From: Qipengyuania marincola
GTDB lineage: Bacteria; Pseudomonadota; Alphaproteobacteria; Sphingomonadales; Sphingomonadaceae
Length of the DNA stretch: 64,000 bases
Assembly (NCBI RefSeq): GCF_029688625.1
Contig: NZ_JARULC010000001.1
Coordinates: forward strand, 186,001 to 250,000
Direction of reading: 5' to 3'
The notes beneath the pieces are model-generated. The model made no database searches. It was not told the DNA's origin and saw nothing but the letters and a program-made list of their open reading frames with translations. How positions within the stretch are numbered: position 1 is the stretch's first letter; each line of letters opens with the position of its first letter. Shown in pieces: positions 26,993 to 35,379 of the stretch. Both the position numbers and the translations under genes were made by a program.

Positions 26993-29932
26993 ATGCTTTC
27001 TGTTGCTAATGTGCGCTCGGCTGGCGGTGCGGCTAACTACTTCGCCAACGACAACTACTATACCAAAGCAGACGCCGATCGATCCGGGGTCTGGGTAGGC
27101 AAAGGCGCCGAGCGGCTGGGTCTTTCGGGCACGGTCGAGGCCAAGGCGTTTGAGGCGATTTTGCGCGGCGAACTCCCCAATGGCGAACGTATCGGACACC
27201 AGGGTCAGTATCACCGTGCCGGGACCGATCTGACCTTTTCGCTGCCCAAAAGCTGGTCGCTTCTGGCGCTCGTCGGCAAGGATCAACGGATCATCGACGC
27301 GTACCGTTCGGCGGTCGTCGAAACCCTCCAATGGGCGGAGAAGAATGCGGCCCAGTATCGCACCGAGAAGGGTGGCAAAGAGCGACTTCATGCCAGCGAC
27401 AACCTGACCGTCGCGCTGTTCCAACACGACACCAATCGCAATCAGGAACCGAACCTGCACTTCCACGCCGTCGTCGCCAACATGACGCAGGACAAGGACG
27501 GCAAGTGGAGAGCGCTGCGTAACGACAAGCTGTGGCAGCACAATACCTTGCTCAATGCCATGACAATGGCGCGCTTCCGAATCGAGGTAGAGAAGCTTGG
27601 CTACTGGATCGGCGCATTCGGAAAGCATGGCAATTTCGAAGCCAAGGGCATCGACCGTAACGCGGTGATGGCCTTCTCGACGCGGCGCCAGGAGGTCCTC
27701 GAGGCCCGGCGCGGCGGAGGGCTCGAGGCTGGTCTGGTGGCGACGCTGGCGACCCGGCAGGCCAAACAAAGCGATGTCGATCGCGGTGCCTTGATGGCCC
27801 AATGGGAAGGACAGGCTTGGGATAAGAGGCTCGACCTTGAAGGCATGGTGCGCGACGCGAAGCTGCGTTCACACGAGTTGATTGTTGCGGCAATGAAGCG
27901 GGCAAATGATCGCCCCACTTTGCTTGAACGGGGCAGGGCAATGATCGCCAGCGTTGCCGAGCGAATGGGCATCAAGGAGGGCGATCCGCTCATTCCCAAG
28001 CGGCTTCATTTGAAAGGCCGGGAAGAAATTGCGACCGCTCACGCGGTTGCATCGGCGGTGCGGCATTTGTCCGAACGAGAGGCGGCGTTCACGGCAACTG
28101 ATCTTGCCAAGGCGTCGCTCGATTTCGGGCTGCCGACTACAATGAAGTCAGTCGAAAAACGCATTGGGCAACTCGCGCAGCAGGGCGCGCTGTTACGCGG
28201 GCGAGGCGCGCAGAAAGGGTGGCTGACGACATCTGATGCCTTGACGCTGGAGACCCGCATGCTGGCTGAAATCGAGAAGGGGAACGGCGCTGTTCCTCCG
28301 ATCCTCGATGCCGAGAGCGCTGGGCCATATTTGCAGGCGTCCGCAGCTATCAACTACGGCATGAAATTGAATGCCGGTCAGGAAGCGGCGGGTCGGTTGA
28401 TCCTCTCGTCGACCAATCGCGTGGTAGCCGTCCAGGGTGTGGCGGGGGCGGGTAAGTCGAGCGTTTTGCGGCCCCTCAATCAGCTATTGGAAGAGCACGG
28501 CAAGAGAGTCATCGGCTTGGGTGTTCAGAACACACTGGTGCGCATGCTGGAGAAGGATACCGGCATTCCGTCGATGACCTTGCATCGCTTTCTTGGACAG
28601 AATCGTAAGCTCCTTGATGGCTCGGCAGGCAAAGCCGAGATCGCCGCTGCGCGCGAAGATTATCGCGACACTGTTCTCGTTCTCGATGAAGCCTCAATGG
28701 TTTCTACCCGCGACCAGGACCGCCTGATCCGGCTTGCCAATCTGCTCAAAGTCGATCGCCTCGTGCTCATGGGCGACGAAAAGCAGTTAGGGGCTGTCGA
28801 AGCGGGCAAGCCCTTCGCTCTGGCGCAGCGCGTCGGGGCCGAAACGGCGCGCATGGATCACAATCTTCGTGCGCGCTCAGATACATTGAAGAGGGCGCAG
28901 CAGGCGGCCCAGTCGGGCAAAACCAGCGATGCACTCGAACATCTCAAGGATCATATCGTCGAGGTCCAGGAGGACAGCGCAATCGTCGCGGCGGAACGCT
29001 GGCTGTCCCTTCCGCCTGCCGAGCGCGAACGCACATCGATCTTCGCGGCAGGTCGTCGGTTGCGCTCCGAGATAAATGCCGCCGTTCAAACCGGGCTCGC
29101 CGCCAATGGCGAAATCGGACCAGCAAGCGCAAGGCTTGCGGTTCTGACCCGTGTGAATGCGACACGCGAGGAATTGCGCTACGCGCGCAACTATCAACCG
29201 GGCATGATGCTTGAAGTGGCAAGCCGCCAATCGCGCCATAGGCTTGGGCGCGGAAGCCATGAGATCGCCGCCGTCGATACCGAGAAGGGCGTTGTTACGC
29301 TTCGCGATGAGCGAGGGCATTTGCGCCGCTTCGTGCCAGCGAGGTTGTCGGCGAAGGGCAGCGACCAAACATTGCAGCTGTTCGAGAAGAAGGATCTCGA
29401 TCTGTACACCGGAGACGCGATCAGATGGACTGCGAGCGATCACCAGCGCGGAATGATAAATGCAGACCGCGCAACCGTGACCGCGATCGATCAGGATGGG
29501 GTGACCGTCACCAGCTCCAGCGGCATGGAGCATAAGCTGAAGCCGAATGACCCGATGTTGAAGCGGATCGACCTCGCCTACGCGCTCAACGCTCACATGG
29601 CGCAGGGCCTCACGGCAGATAAGGGCATCGCCGTGCTCGGCAGTCGCGAGCGGCGACTGCTCTCGCAGCGCAATTTCCTCGTCACGATCACGCGCCTGCG
29701 AGACGAGCTCACGCTGATTGTCGACAACCGAGACAAAGTTGGGCGAGGGATTGCGACCAATCTGGGCGAGAAGACATCAGCCGCTGAAATCACCGAGCGA
29801 CTTGGCATATCGGCGGCGAAGGGACTCAGGCTGGGTCAAATCCAAGCGACTAACTCTGATCGACAGGCTGAACCCGAGAAGGCTCCCGAGCTAGCCAAGG
29901 AGCGGGTCAAACCGTTCGATATTGGCCTTTGA
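26993..29932 (+). CDS. MobF-family conjugative relaxase/helicase (TraA/TrwC-like)
   Basis: 979 residues. The N-terminal relaxase domain has tandem tyrosines Y22-Y23 (NYYTK) and the three-His metal cluster (H145, H156, H158 in NLHFHAV), which nick and covalently hold DNA at oriT. The C-terminal SF1 helicase has Walker A GVAGAGKSS (about 481-489), LVLDEASMVS, MGDEKQLGAV and a UvrD-like end LAYALNAHMAQGLTADKGIAVLG. The gene looks intact. No coupling protein or type IV secretion genes accompany it, so it would mobilise the island only with a helper. Confidence 0.92.
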   Translation: MLSVANVRSAGGAANYFANDNYYTKADADRSGVWVGKGAERLGLSGTVEAKAFEAILRGELPNGERIGHQGQYHRAGTDLTFSLPKSWSLLALVGKDQRIIDAYRSAVVETLQWAEKNAAQYRTEKGGKERLHASDNLTVALFQHDTNRNQEPNLHFHAVVANMTQDKDGKWRALRNDKLWQHNTLLNAMTMARFRIEVEKLGYWIGAFGKHGNFEAKGIDRNAVMAFSTRRQEVLEARRGGGLEAGLVATLATRQAKQSDVDRGALMAQWEGQAWDKRLDLEGMVRDAKLRSHELIVAAMKRANDRPTLLERGRAMIASVAERMGIKEGDPLIPKRLHLKGREEIATAHAVASAVRHLSEREAAFTATDLAKASLDFGLPTTMKSVEKRIGQLAQQGALLRGRGAQKGWLTTSDALTLETRMLAEIEKGNGAVPPILDAESAGPYLQASAAINYGMKLNAGQEAAGRLILSSTNRVVAVQGVAGAGKSSVLRPLNQLLEEHGKRVIGLGVQNTLVRMLEKDTGIPSMTLHRFLGQNRKLLDGSAGKAEIAAAREDYRDTVLVLDEASMVSTRDQDRLIRLANLLKVDRLVLMGDEKQLGAVEAGKPFALAQRVGAETARMDHNLRARSDTLKRAQQAAQSGKTSDALEHLKDHIVEVQEDSAIVAAERWLSLPPAERERTSIFAAGRRLRSEINAAVQTGLAANGEIGPASARLAVLTRVNATREELRYARNYQPGMMLEVASRQSRHRLGRGSHEIAAVDTEKGVVTLRDERGHLRRFVPARLSAKGSDQTLQLFEKKDLDLYTGDAIRWTASDHQRGMINADRATVTAIDQDGVTVTSSSGMEHKLKPNDPMLKRIDLAYALNAHMAQGLTADKGIAVLGSRERRLLSQRNFLVTITRLRDELTLIVDNRDKVGRGIATNLGEKTSAAEITERLGISAAKGLRLGQIQATNSDRQAEPEKAPELAKERVKPFDIGL

Positions 29933-30229
29933 TGGTTTGACTGGAATTGGGCCGTTTGCAGTCGGTCTGCTTTCGGGTGTCGTTATGACGACAACCGACA
30001 TTCGGCTAACGACCCTAATAACGGTCATACGCGCTGCTATGTAGCGAGGCCCGCAAGCGGACAGTCGATCCAAGCTGTCCTTTGGGAATTGCAAATCAGC
30101 TTGCACAAGGGCCAATGTTGACGCGGCGTGTCCGTCGATCTAGGTGGAGCGCTCGGGCAATCTCTCCGGCGCCCGATCAGGCAATGCGCCCAAGTCCGGC
30201 ACGAATGGTCGTGCAAAAAGGGCGCATTG
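29933..30229 (+). promoter_or_regulatory. Leader of the chromate operon with a palindrome
   Basis: About 300 bases with no convincing gene. A palindrome TGTCGT-TATG-ACGACA lies at 29978-29993, a plausible repressor site. No chrB or other regulator gene is adjacent. Confidence 0.3.
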
Positions 30230-31627
30230 ATGAATTCACCCAGCAACAGTTTGTCTTACGAGCAGGATCGCGTCTCCTTTGCTGAAGCGACGCGCGTATG
30301 GATGCGCATCGCTGCCCTCAGTTTCGGAGGACCGGCAGGACAGATCGCGGTGATGCACCGCATTCTGGTCGAAGAGAAGCGATGGATTGGCGAGAGCCGC
30401 TTCCTGCATGCTCTCAACTACTGCATGCTCCTTCCGGGACCAGAGGCGATGCAACTTGCCACCTATTTCGGATGGCTTCTCCACGGTGTGCGCGGCGGCT
30501 TGGTGGCGGGGTGCCTGTTCGTCCTTCCCGGCTTCCTAAGCATTCTGGCACTGTGCGTCCTCTATGCGAGCTTTCAGGAAGCAAGCCTCGTCCAAGCGAT
30601 CTTTTTCGGTATCAAGGCGGCGGTGCTCGCAATCGTGATCGAGGCGCTTTTGCGTATCGGCAAGCGCGCGCTGAAGACCTGGCCCATGTATCTCATCGCC
30701 GCATCCGCCTTCGTGGCGATATTCGTATTCGATGCCCCCTTCCCGCTGATTATTGCGATGGCCGCCTTGGTCGGTTTTCTCGGCGGGCGTTTCGACCCCG
30801 GACGGTTCCTTGTCATTAAGGCGCACGAGACCCCCGATGACGAGAAGGACAGCTCCACAGACGCCGTATTGGAGGCGGGCGGTTCCGCTCGGATTCAGCC
30901 CACTTGGCACGGCGCTTTGCGCACGGCGCTGACGTGGGGAAGTATCTGGGCTGCACCGATAATTGTTCTCCTCCTGCTGGTCGGTCCGGATCACGTGTTC
31001 ACCCAATTGGCGGTGTTCTTTTCCAAGCTCGCAGTCATGACCTTCGGCGGAGCTTACGCGGTGCTGGCCTATATGGCGCAAGAAGCCGTGCAGACGCATG
31101 GCTGGCTCGCTCCGGGAGAGATGCTCGATGGGCTCGGCATGGCGGAGACCACGCCCGGCCCGCTGATCCAGGTTGTCCAGTTCGTAGGGTTCTTGGGCGG
31201 CTACCGGGACGCGGGCATGATGGGGCCAGTTGCTTCGGGCGTTGTGGCTTCTGTCATCGTGACATGGGTGACGTTTGCGCCGTGCTTCCTCTGGATATTC
31301 CTCGGCGCGCCTTTCATCGAGAAACTGCGCGGGGTGAAGCTGCTGACTGCCGCGCTCTCGGCTGTGACGGCGGCGGTGGTCGGCGTCATTCTCAATCTTG
31401 CAATCTGGTTCGCCCTGCATGTCGTGTTCGCGCGGCTTGACGAGGTGCGAGGCTATGGTGCGAGCCTGCTCGTTCCCGACATATCCAGTATCGACATCGC
31501 TTCTGTCGTCATTGCGGCGGCATCTCTCGTCGCCATGCTGCGCTTCAAGGTCGGCATGTTGACCGTGCTGCTCGTCAGTGCAGCAGTCGGGGCAATATAT
31601 TATCTCGGCATCGCGGCCGTTGGTTAA
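30230..31627 (+). CDS. chrA: Chromate efflux transporter, CHR family
   Basis: 465 residues of the long-chain (two-domain) ChrA type, which exports chromate. Both CHR domains are seen: ALSFGGPAGQIAVMH with LPGPEAMQLATYFGWLLHG in the first half and VMTFGGAYAVLAYM with TPGPLIQVVQFVGFLGGY in the second, with about ten membrane segments. The start at ATG 30230 follows AAGGG. An upstream in-frame ATG at 30128 would add a non-membrane segment without family likeness. It forms an operon with the DUF1259 gene, 25 bases on. Confidence 0.92.
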   Translation: MNSPSNSLSYEQDRVSFAEATRVWMRIAALSFGGPAGQIAVMHRILVEEKRWIGESRFLHALNYCMLLPGPEAMQLATYFGWLLHGVRGGLVAGCLFVLPGFLSILALCVLYASFQEASLVQAIFFGIKAAVLAIVIEALLRIGKRALKTWPMYLIAASAFVAIFVFDAPFPLIIAMAALVGFLGGRFDPGRFLVIKAHETPDDEKDSSTDAVLEAGGSARIQPTWHGALRTALTWGSIWAAPIIVLLLLVGPDHVFTQLAVFFSKLAVMTFGGAYAVLAYMAQEAVQTHGWLAPGEMLDGLGMAETTPGPLIQVVQFVGFLGGYRDAGMMGPVASGVVASVIVTWVTFAPCFLWIFLGAPFIEKLRGVKLLTAALSAVTAAVVGVILNLAIWFALHVVFARLDEVRGYGASLLVPDISSIDIASVVIAAASLVAMLRFKVGMLTVLLVSAAVGAIYYLGIAAVG

Positions 31628-31652
31628 GTCACCGATAATAAGGAGATTTCAC

Positions 31653-32576
31653 ATGAGAAATATTCGCAATTTTTTACTCGCAACAAGCGTGAGTTTCACG
31701 ATCTTGGCCGCTCCGGTTCACGCCCAGGATAATCTGGACAATCTTGCAGCTCTTATCTTCGAAGCCTCTCATGCCGAGGCGACGATCACCGACGATGGGG
31801 TGGCACGCATCGGATGGACCAGAGACGATGTCGAGGTGAGCGTCGACGGTATGCGCCTCGATCCTCCTGCGGGCCTTGGGTCTTGGGCGGCCTTCAAACC
31901 TGTCGAGGGCGGTGTCATGGTCATGGGCGATACGGTGGTTTTCGAGGACGAGATTACGGCTGCGATGGATGCTGCTCTCGAGGGCGGACTGACGGTCACC
32001 GCGTTGCACAATCACTTCATCTTCGATGATCCGCCTGTCTACTTCATGCATATCGGCGGTCACGGCGACACCGCCCGGATGGCGGCTGCCGTGAAATCCG
32101 TATGGGATGCGATCAAGGCGGTGAGACAAGCCAATCCTGTGCCGCAGCGCAGCTTCGGCGGAGCGACGCCCGATCCTGACGGCGTTATCGATCCTGCACC
32201 TCTGACCGCGCTTTTCGAAATGGAGCCGACTATCGACGATGGCGTCGTGAAATACACTTTTCCGAGGTCAGGCCGGATGCACGGTATCGAGATTGGGGGC
32301 TCGATGGGACTTACAACATGGGCTGCATTCTCAGGAAGCGATGAACTGGCTGCGGTAGACGGCGATTTCATAATGACCGAGGATGAGGTCCAGCCGGTCC
32401 TGCGCGCTCTGCGGGAACGCGGCATTAACGTGGTAGCCCTGCACAATCATATGGTCGGCGGTGAACCGATCTACTACTTCCTGCACTATTGGGGCGTGGG
32501 TCCGGCCAGAGAGCTTGCGGAAGCACTTTCTTCGGCTCGCGACGTACAGGGTCGCGTCGAGGCTGGGCCACACTAA
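31653..32576 (+). CDS. DUF1259 (LppY/LpqO-like) periplasmic protein
   Basis: 307 residues with a cleavable signal peptide (cut after VHAQ) and two copies of the DUF1259 unit. Each has a GMRLDPP/GSMGLTTWAAF-type strand, a loop of regulatory appearance and a conserved His motif (ALHNHFIFDDPPVYFMHIGGHG in pattern, then ALHNHMVGGEPIYYFLHYWG). Family members are often encoded beside chrA, as here. The biochemical role is not established. AAGGAG precedes the ATG by eight bases. Confidence 0.85.
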   Translation: MRNIRNFLLATSVSFTILAAPVHAQDNLDNLAALIFEASHAEATITDDGVARIGWTRDDVEVSVDGMRLDPPAGLGSWAAFKPVEGGVMVMGDTVVFEDEITAAMDAALEGGLTVTALHNHFIFDDPPVYFMHIGGHGDTARMAAAVKSVWDAIKAVRQANPVPQRSFGGATPDPDGVIDPAPLTALFEMEPTIDDGVVKYTFPRSGRMHGIEIGGSMGLTTWAAFSGSDELAAVDGDFIMTEDEVQPVLRALRERGINVVALHNHMVGGEPIYYFLHYWGVGPARELAEALSSARDVQGRVEAGPH

Positions 32577-33132
32577 GCTTGAAGCATTGTCGGCACGAGG
32601 AACTCTCGCGCCACCGAGCTTTCGCGCTCATCGGCAGGCGCCTTGTCACCGACATGACGACATAATGGATGTCCGGTTTTGCCACCGAGACGCTGAAACC
32701 GGACCGTCCGCTCACCACCCTATTGTGTTGAAAAACTCCGCATGCACCTTCGGCGGGAAATATTAAAACTCATAAGAGCTCATGCCTGCATCATTACCTC
32801 AAGACGCCTTCTCCCGTTGAATCATTATTACGGAAAATCGGCTGCGGATCGGGTCAGGCCGAGTTTTTCAAATACACCCCATCGCTGACGTCCGAGGATC
32901 ATTTGAAACCACCCATGAGCGGACGTTGCGGTGGTCTAATGACGATGTCCGCTTTTCGGGACCGCGAGCGATCGGTCGAACGACCGAAATGAGGGCGCGT
33001 TGCTGCCCGGCAGCTTTCGCCAAGAGCAGCCTGACGGCTATGGGGCCGGGAGCTGACTGTTTTCTTCCCGACCATTTTCGGTGAAAGCTGCCGTACGATC
33101 CAGTCGGGAAATACCTCGATCGCCAATCCAGA
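32577..33132. other. Gene-free 556-base stretch with degenerate repeats
   Basis: No gene is supported. It contains an imperfect inverted repeat resembling insertion-sequence ends (32725-32878) and copies of a GTCCGCTTTT motif (32919-32925 reversed, 32945-32961, and a weaker GATGTCCGGTTTTG near 32669). It looks like scar tissue between the chromate cargo and the defence genes. Confidence 0.5.
32725..32878. repeat. Possible MITE or insertion-sequence remnant
   Basis: Left end GTGTTGAAAAACTCCGC (32725-32741) and right end GGCCGAGTTTTTCAAATACAC (32858-32878) are inverted with a two-base gap. TTGAAAAACTC is common at transposon ends. The 116 bases between code for nothing recognisable, and no target duplication is clear. 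Confidence 0.35.
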
Positions 33133-34572
33133 TCAGTTTTTGACCTGAGCGCCTACGCGATATGCGACAAACGCTTTGTCACCGTCATGCAAATAAAGCT
33201 TCAAGTTCATGATCCGCGTCGTTGGGTCCCTCTCCTCGATATGGTTGAAGCATCTTTTCAACAGCTTCCAGACGTCCGGGATTGAAAGCGTATTACCTGG
33301 AACGGGGATCGAGAATTCATGTCGGACGATGTTTCCAGCCTGGTAATGCTCAAAGCCACATCGGACCGAAACGATAGGTTCTTTCGTTTCGATCTCTCGA
33401 CTCGGAGTGTGGGCCCAAACGTCAAAATCCAATGAAAAAAGCTCAAGTTCGGAACGGCTGCTCGACGCTTGCAATCGAACGGTATCCCCAAGCTGACCGG
33501 CCTTGTTGCACTCTTTCAAAGCGTTTCGGAGCGTCGAAAGGCAAAGCTTGCTGGACACGACCGTCGTCGGATAGCTCATATCCAATACGAGCGTTCGCTC
33601 CCTGTTGAGCCGATATGTATTTACCTTAATTTTGGTTTCATGACCTGTAGCGACCGAGATTTCGCGGAACGATTGCAGTGCAGCGGGTCCGTAAATGTCA
33701 TCAAGCGACTCCTTGATGACGATGTCGCCGACTACAGCACCCAAGAATCTCGCCGCATTTTCGTACTCATCTTGCTTGTTTGGGTCCCACCGCTGCGGAC
33801 TTTTGAGCGAATGATGACGAAGTTTCCCGCGTAGCAGTACCAAGGCTCGTATCTTATCTCGAGTGGAATCGTCTGGTTTGAAGAGATTGAAAGGAGACCG
33901 TCCAGTCGGCTTCTGCTTGGCGAACACCTTGGCATTGTTCTCGACCGATTTGCAGAGCTCAACTTGTTTCGACAGGAGGTCCGTCTGCTTCTCGTTGCCG
34001 GTCTTTCCATCACAGAATCGCGTCTCGAGAAACAGGTACATGTTATTGTACGCGTCGATGTATCGGCCAGCACCGTATGCTAGTCGCCCTTCGCGAAAAT
34101 GCGAGGTCGATTCAATTCGATCATCGGAGATCTGGCCTACACAAAAGGCCCTTCCGATCTGCTCAAAGTCGCAATCTCGATTGAGAACATTGCTCGGATC
34201 TGTGCGAAACGATTTGAGATGGATGCTGGCTTCCTCAGCCACGTCTTCCGCGTGAAAGCGCAGCTCGTAGTTGTCGTAGTCCAAGTCTACAATCTGCTGG
34301 CCGCTTATAACGGCCTGCCAGTTCAATATGCTCTTCCGAGCTAGAGAAGCGTGCTTGCCCCCCTTAACCGTGATATGCGGGATCTCGGCCTCAGAGCCGG
34401 CTTCCTGCACATAAGGAGCCTCTCCGATGTCCACACCAGAGAAGGCTACGCAAACGCGCCTCAGTACATTACCTTCACGTTCTAAAAAAAAGGTTCTGTC
34501 GCCCAACCTGATGGGCCAGCCTTCCATCACCTCAACATGGTTTTTTACATCGAACGCTACAGTGACAATCAT
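33133..34572 (-). CDS. Hypothetical protein with HEPN-like motif beside Thoeris
   Basis: 479 residues, family not recognised. The N-terminal 120 residues are beta-rich. The middle (about 155-295) is helical and contains R248-x4-H253 in LLRGKLRHHS preceded by DKIRALV, resembling the R-x4-6-H active site of HEPN ribonucleases (ApeA-like proteins have a similar layout). The C-terminal third is again beta-rich (TLVLDMSYPTTVV to VAYRVGAQVKN). It has no membrane segment or signal peptide. Its base composition is AT-rich like the neighbouring Thoeris genes. It lies 333 bases downstream of thsB on the same strand. A defence role is inferred from position and the motif. Confidence 0.6.
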   Translation of the reverse strand: MIVTVAFDVKNHVEVMEGWPIRLGDRTFFLEREGNVLRRVCVAFSGVDIGEAPYVQEAGSEAEIPHITVKGGKHASLARKSILNWQAVISGQQIVDLDYDNYELRFHAEDVAEEASIHLKSFRTDPSNVLNRDCDFEQIGRAFCVGQISDDRIESTSHFREGRLAYGAGRYIDAYNNMYLFLETRFCDGKTGNEKQTDLLSKQVELCKSVENNAKVFAKQKPTGRSPFNLFKPDDSTRDKIRALVLLRGKLRHHSLKSPQRWDPNKQDEYENAARFLGAVVGDIVIKESLDDIYGPAALQSFREISVATGHETKIKVNTYRLNRERTLVLDMSYPTTVVSSKLCLSTLRNALKECNKAGQLGDTVRLQASSSRSELELFSLDFDVWAHTPSREIETKEPIVSVRCGFEHYQAGNIVRHEFSIPVPGNTLSIPDVWKLLKRCFNHIEERDPTTRIMNLKLYLHDGDKAFVAYRVGAQVKN

Positions 34573-34905
34573 GCCCTACCCTTGCTCGGCAAGGCAGCTT
34601 TCGGCAAGCCTGCGATAACCGGCCAACAACAATGATGTTCGCCTTTAGACTTTTGCAGCCAAAGCTTAGATCTCTGATATATCGGCGCAATGCTAGCCGT
34701 CAGAGTTTATCGCAAACACTCCCATGGCGACTGTCCCTAGGCGGATGGGGAAAGCTCCAACTAGACCCGTAAAGAGCGAAAGTGGGTTCAACCGACTTCT
34801 CGCCGAGCGACTCCAATGTCCTTCTACTCCGTGGCGCGGGGGGCATGCATAAGCGGCACAGATCCCTGCTTCACTGGCGGGCCGATCATTGGCGTCGAAT
34901 GCCGT
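34573..34905. other. Gene-free interval between the HEPN-like gene and thsB
   Basis: 333 bases with no supported gene. Short open frames here have no ribosome binding site or family likeness. It probably contains the promoter of the HEPN-like gene on the minus strand. Confidence 0.4.
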
Positions 34906-35379
34906 CTACCTACCAGCATCTCGGGCAGCTCGCTCAATCCACGCGCCTATGTTGTTGTAGCCATCGTCTCGTACCCAGTCATAGGTACGGTACAAGTCAG
35001 TGAACGGCCTTTGGCCCGCTCTCCAGTGCTCGAGAGGGTTGCGACCGGGTAGATCAACACCACTGAGTGGATCCTTCACATTGTGGATATCGATGGCCAA
35101 AATTCCCATCTTGCGCTCGTAGCTTCGCTTGATCTCGTATTTGACCCATTCGCGGCTGTAGGTCTCACGCCCAAAGAGGACCGCGGTCACGGAACAACCC
35201 GCAAGCTGGTCGTCTATCCATTTCTGTATCCCGCCTGCCCGGCGCTTAGCATCTTCAAATTCTGCAGCATCGTAGAACGGCTGTGCTGCACCCCTTTCAC
35301 GCACAACCCATGAATTGCGGACCTGCTGAATACGACGCACGTCGCGTTCATAATGGAAGCTAAAGAACACTTTGCGCAT
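34906..35379 (-). CDS. thsB: Thoeris ThsB, TIR-like (DUF1863) signal-producing enzyme
   Basis: 157 residues. In Thoeris, ThsB senses phage and uses NAD to make a cyclic ADP-ribose-type signal that activates ThsA. Diagnostic ThsB blocks are FFSFHY (5-10), VRNSWV (20-25), FEDAK, SVTAVLFG, REWVKYEI with the probable catalytic E82, and YRTYDWVRDDGYN near the C-terminus. It is about 30 residues shorter than the Bacillus cereus protein, with the loss in the middle loop. Its ATG overlaps the thsA stop by one base (TAATG). Confidence 0.92.
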   Translation of the reverse strand: MRKVFFSFHYERDVRRIQQVRNSWVVRERGAAQPFYDAAEFEDAKRRAGGIQKWIDDQLAGCSVTAVLFGRETYSREWVKYEIKRSYERKMGILAIDIHNVKDPLSGVDLPGRNPLEHWRAGQRPFTDLYRTYDWVRDDGYNNIGAWIERAARDAGR

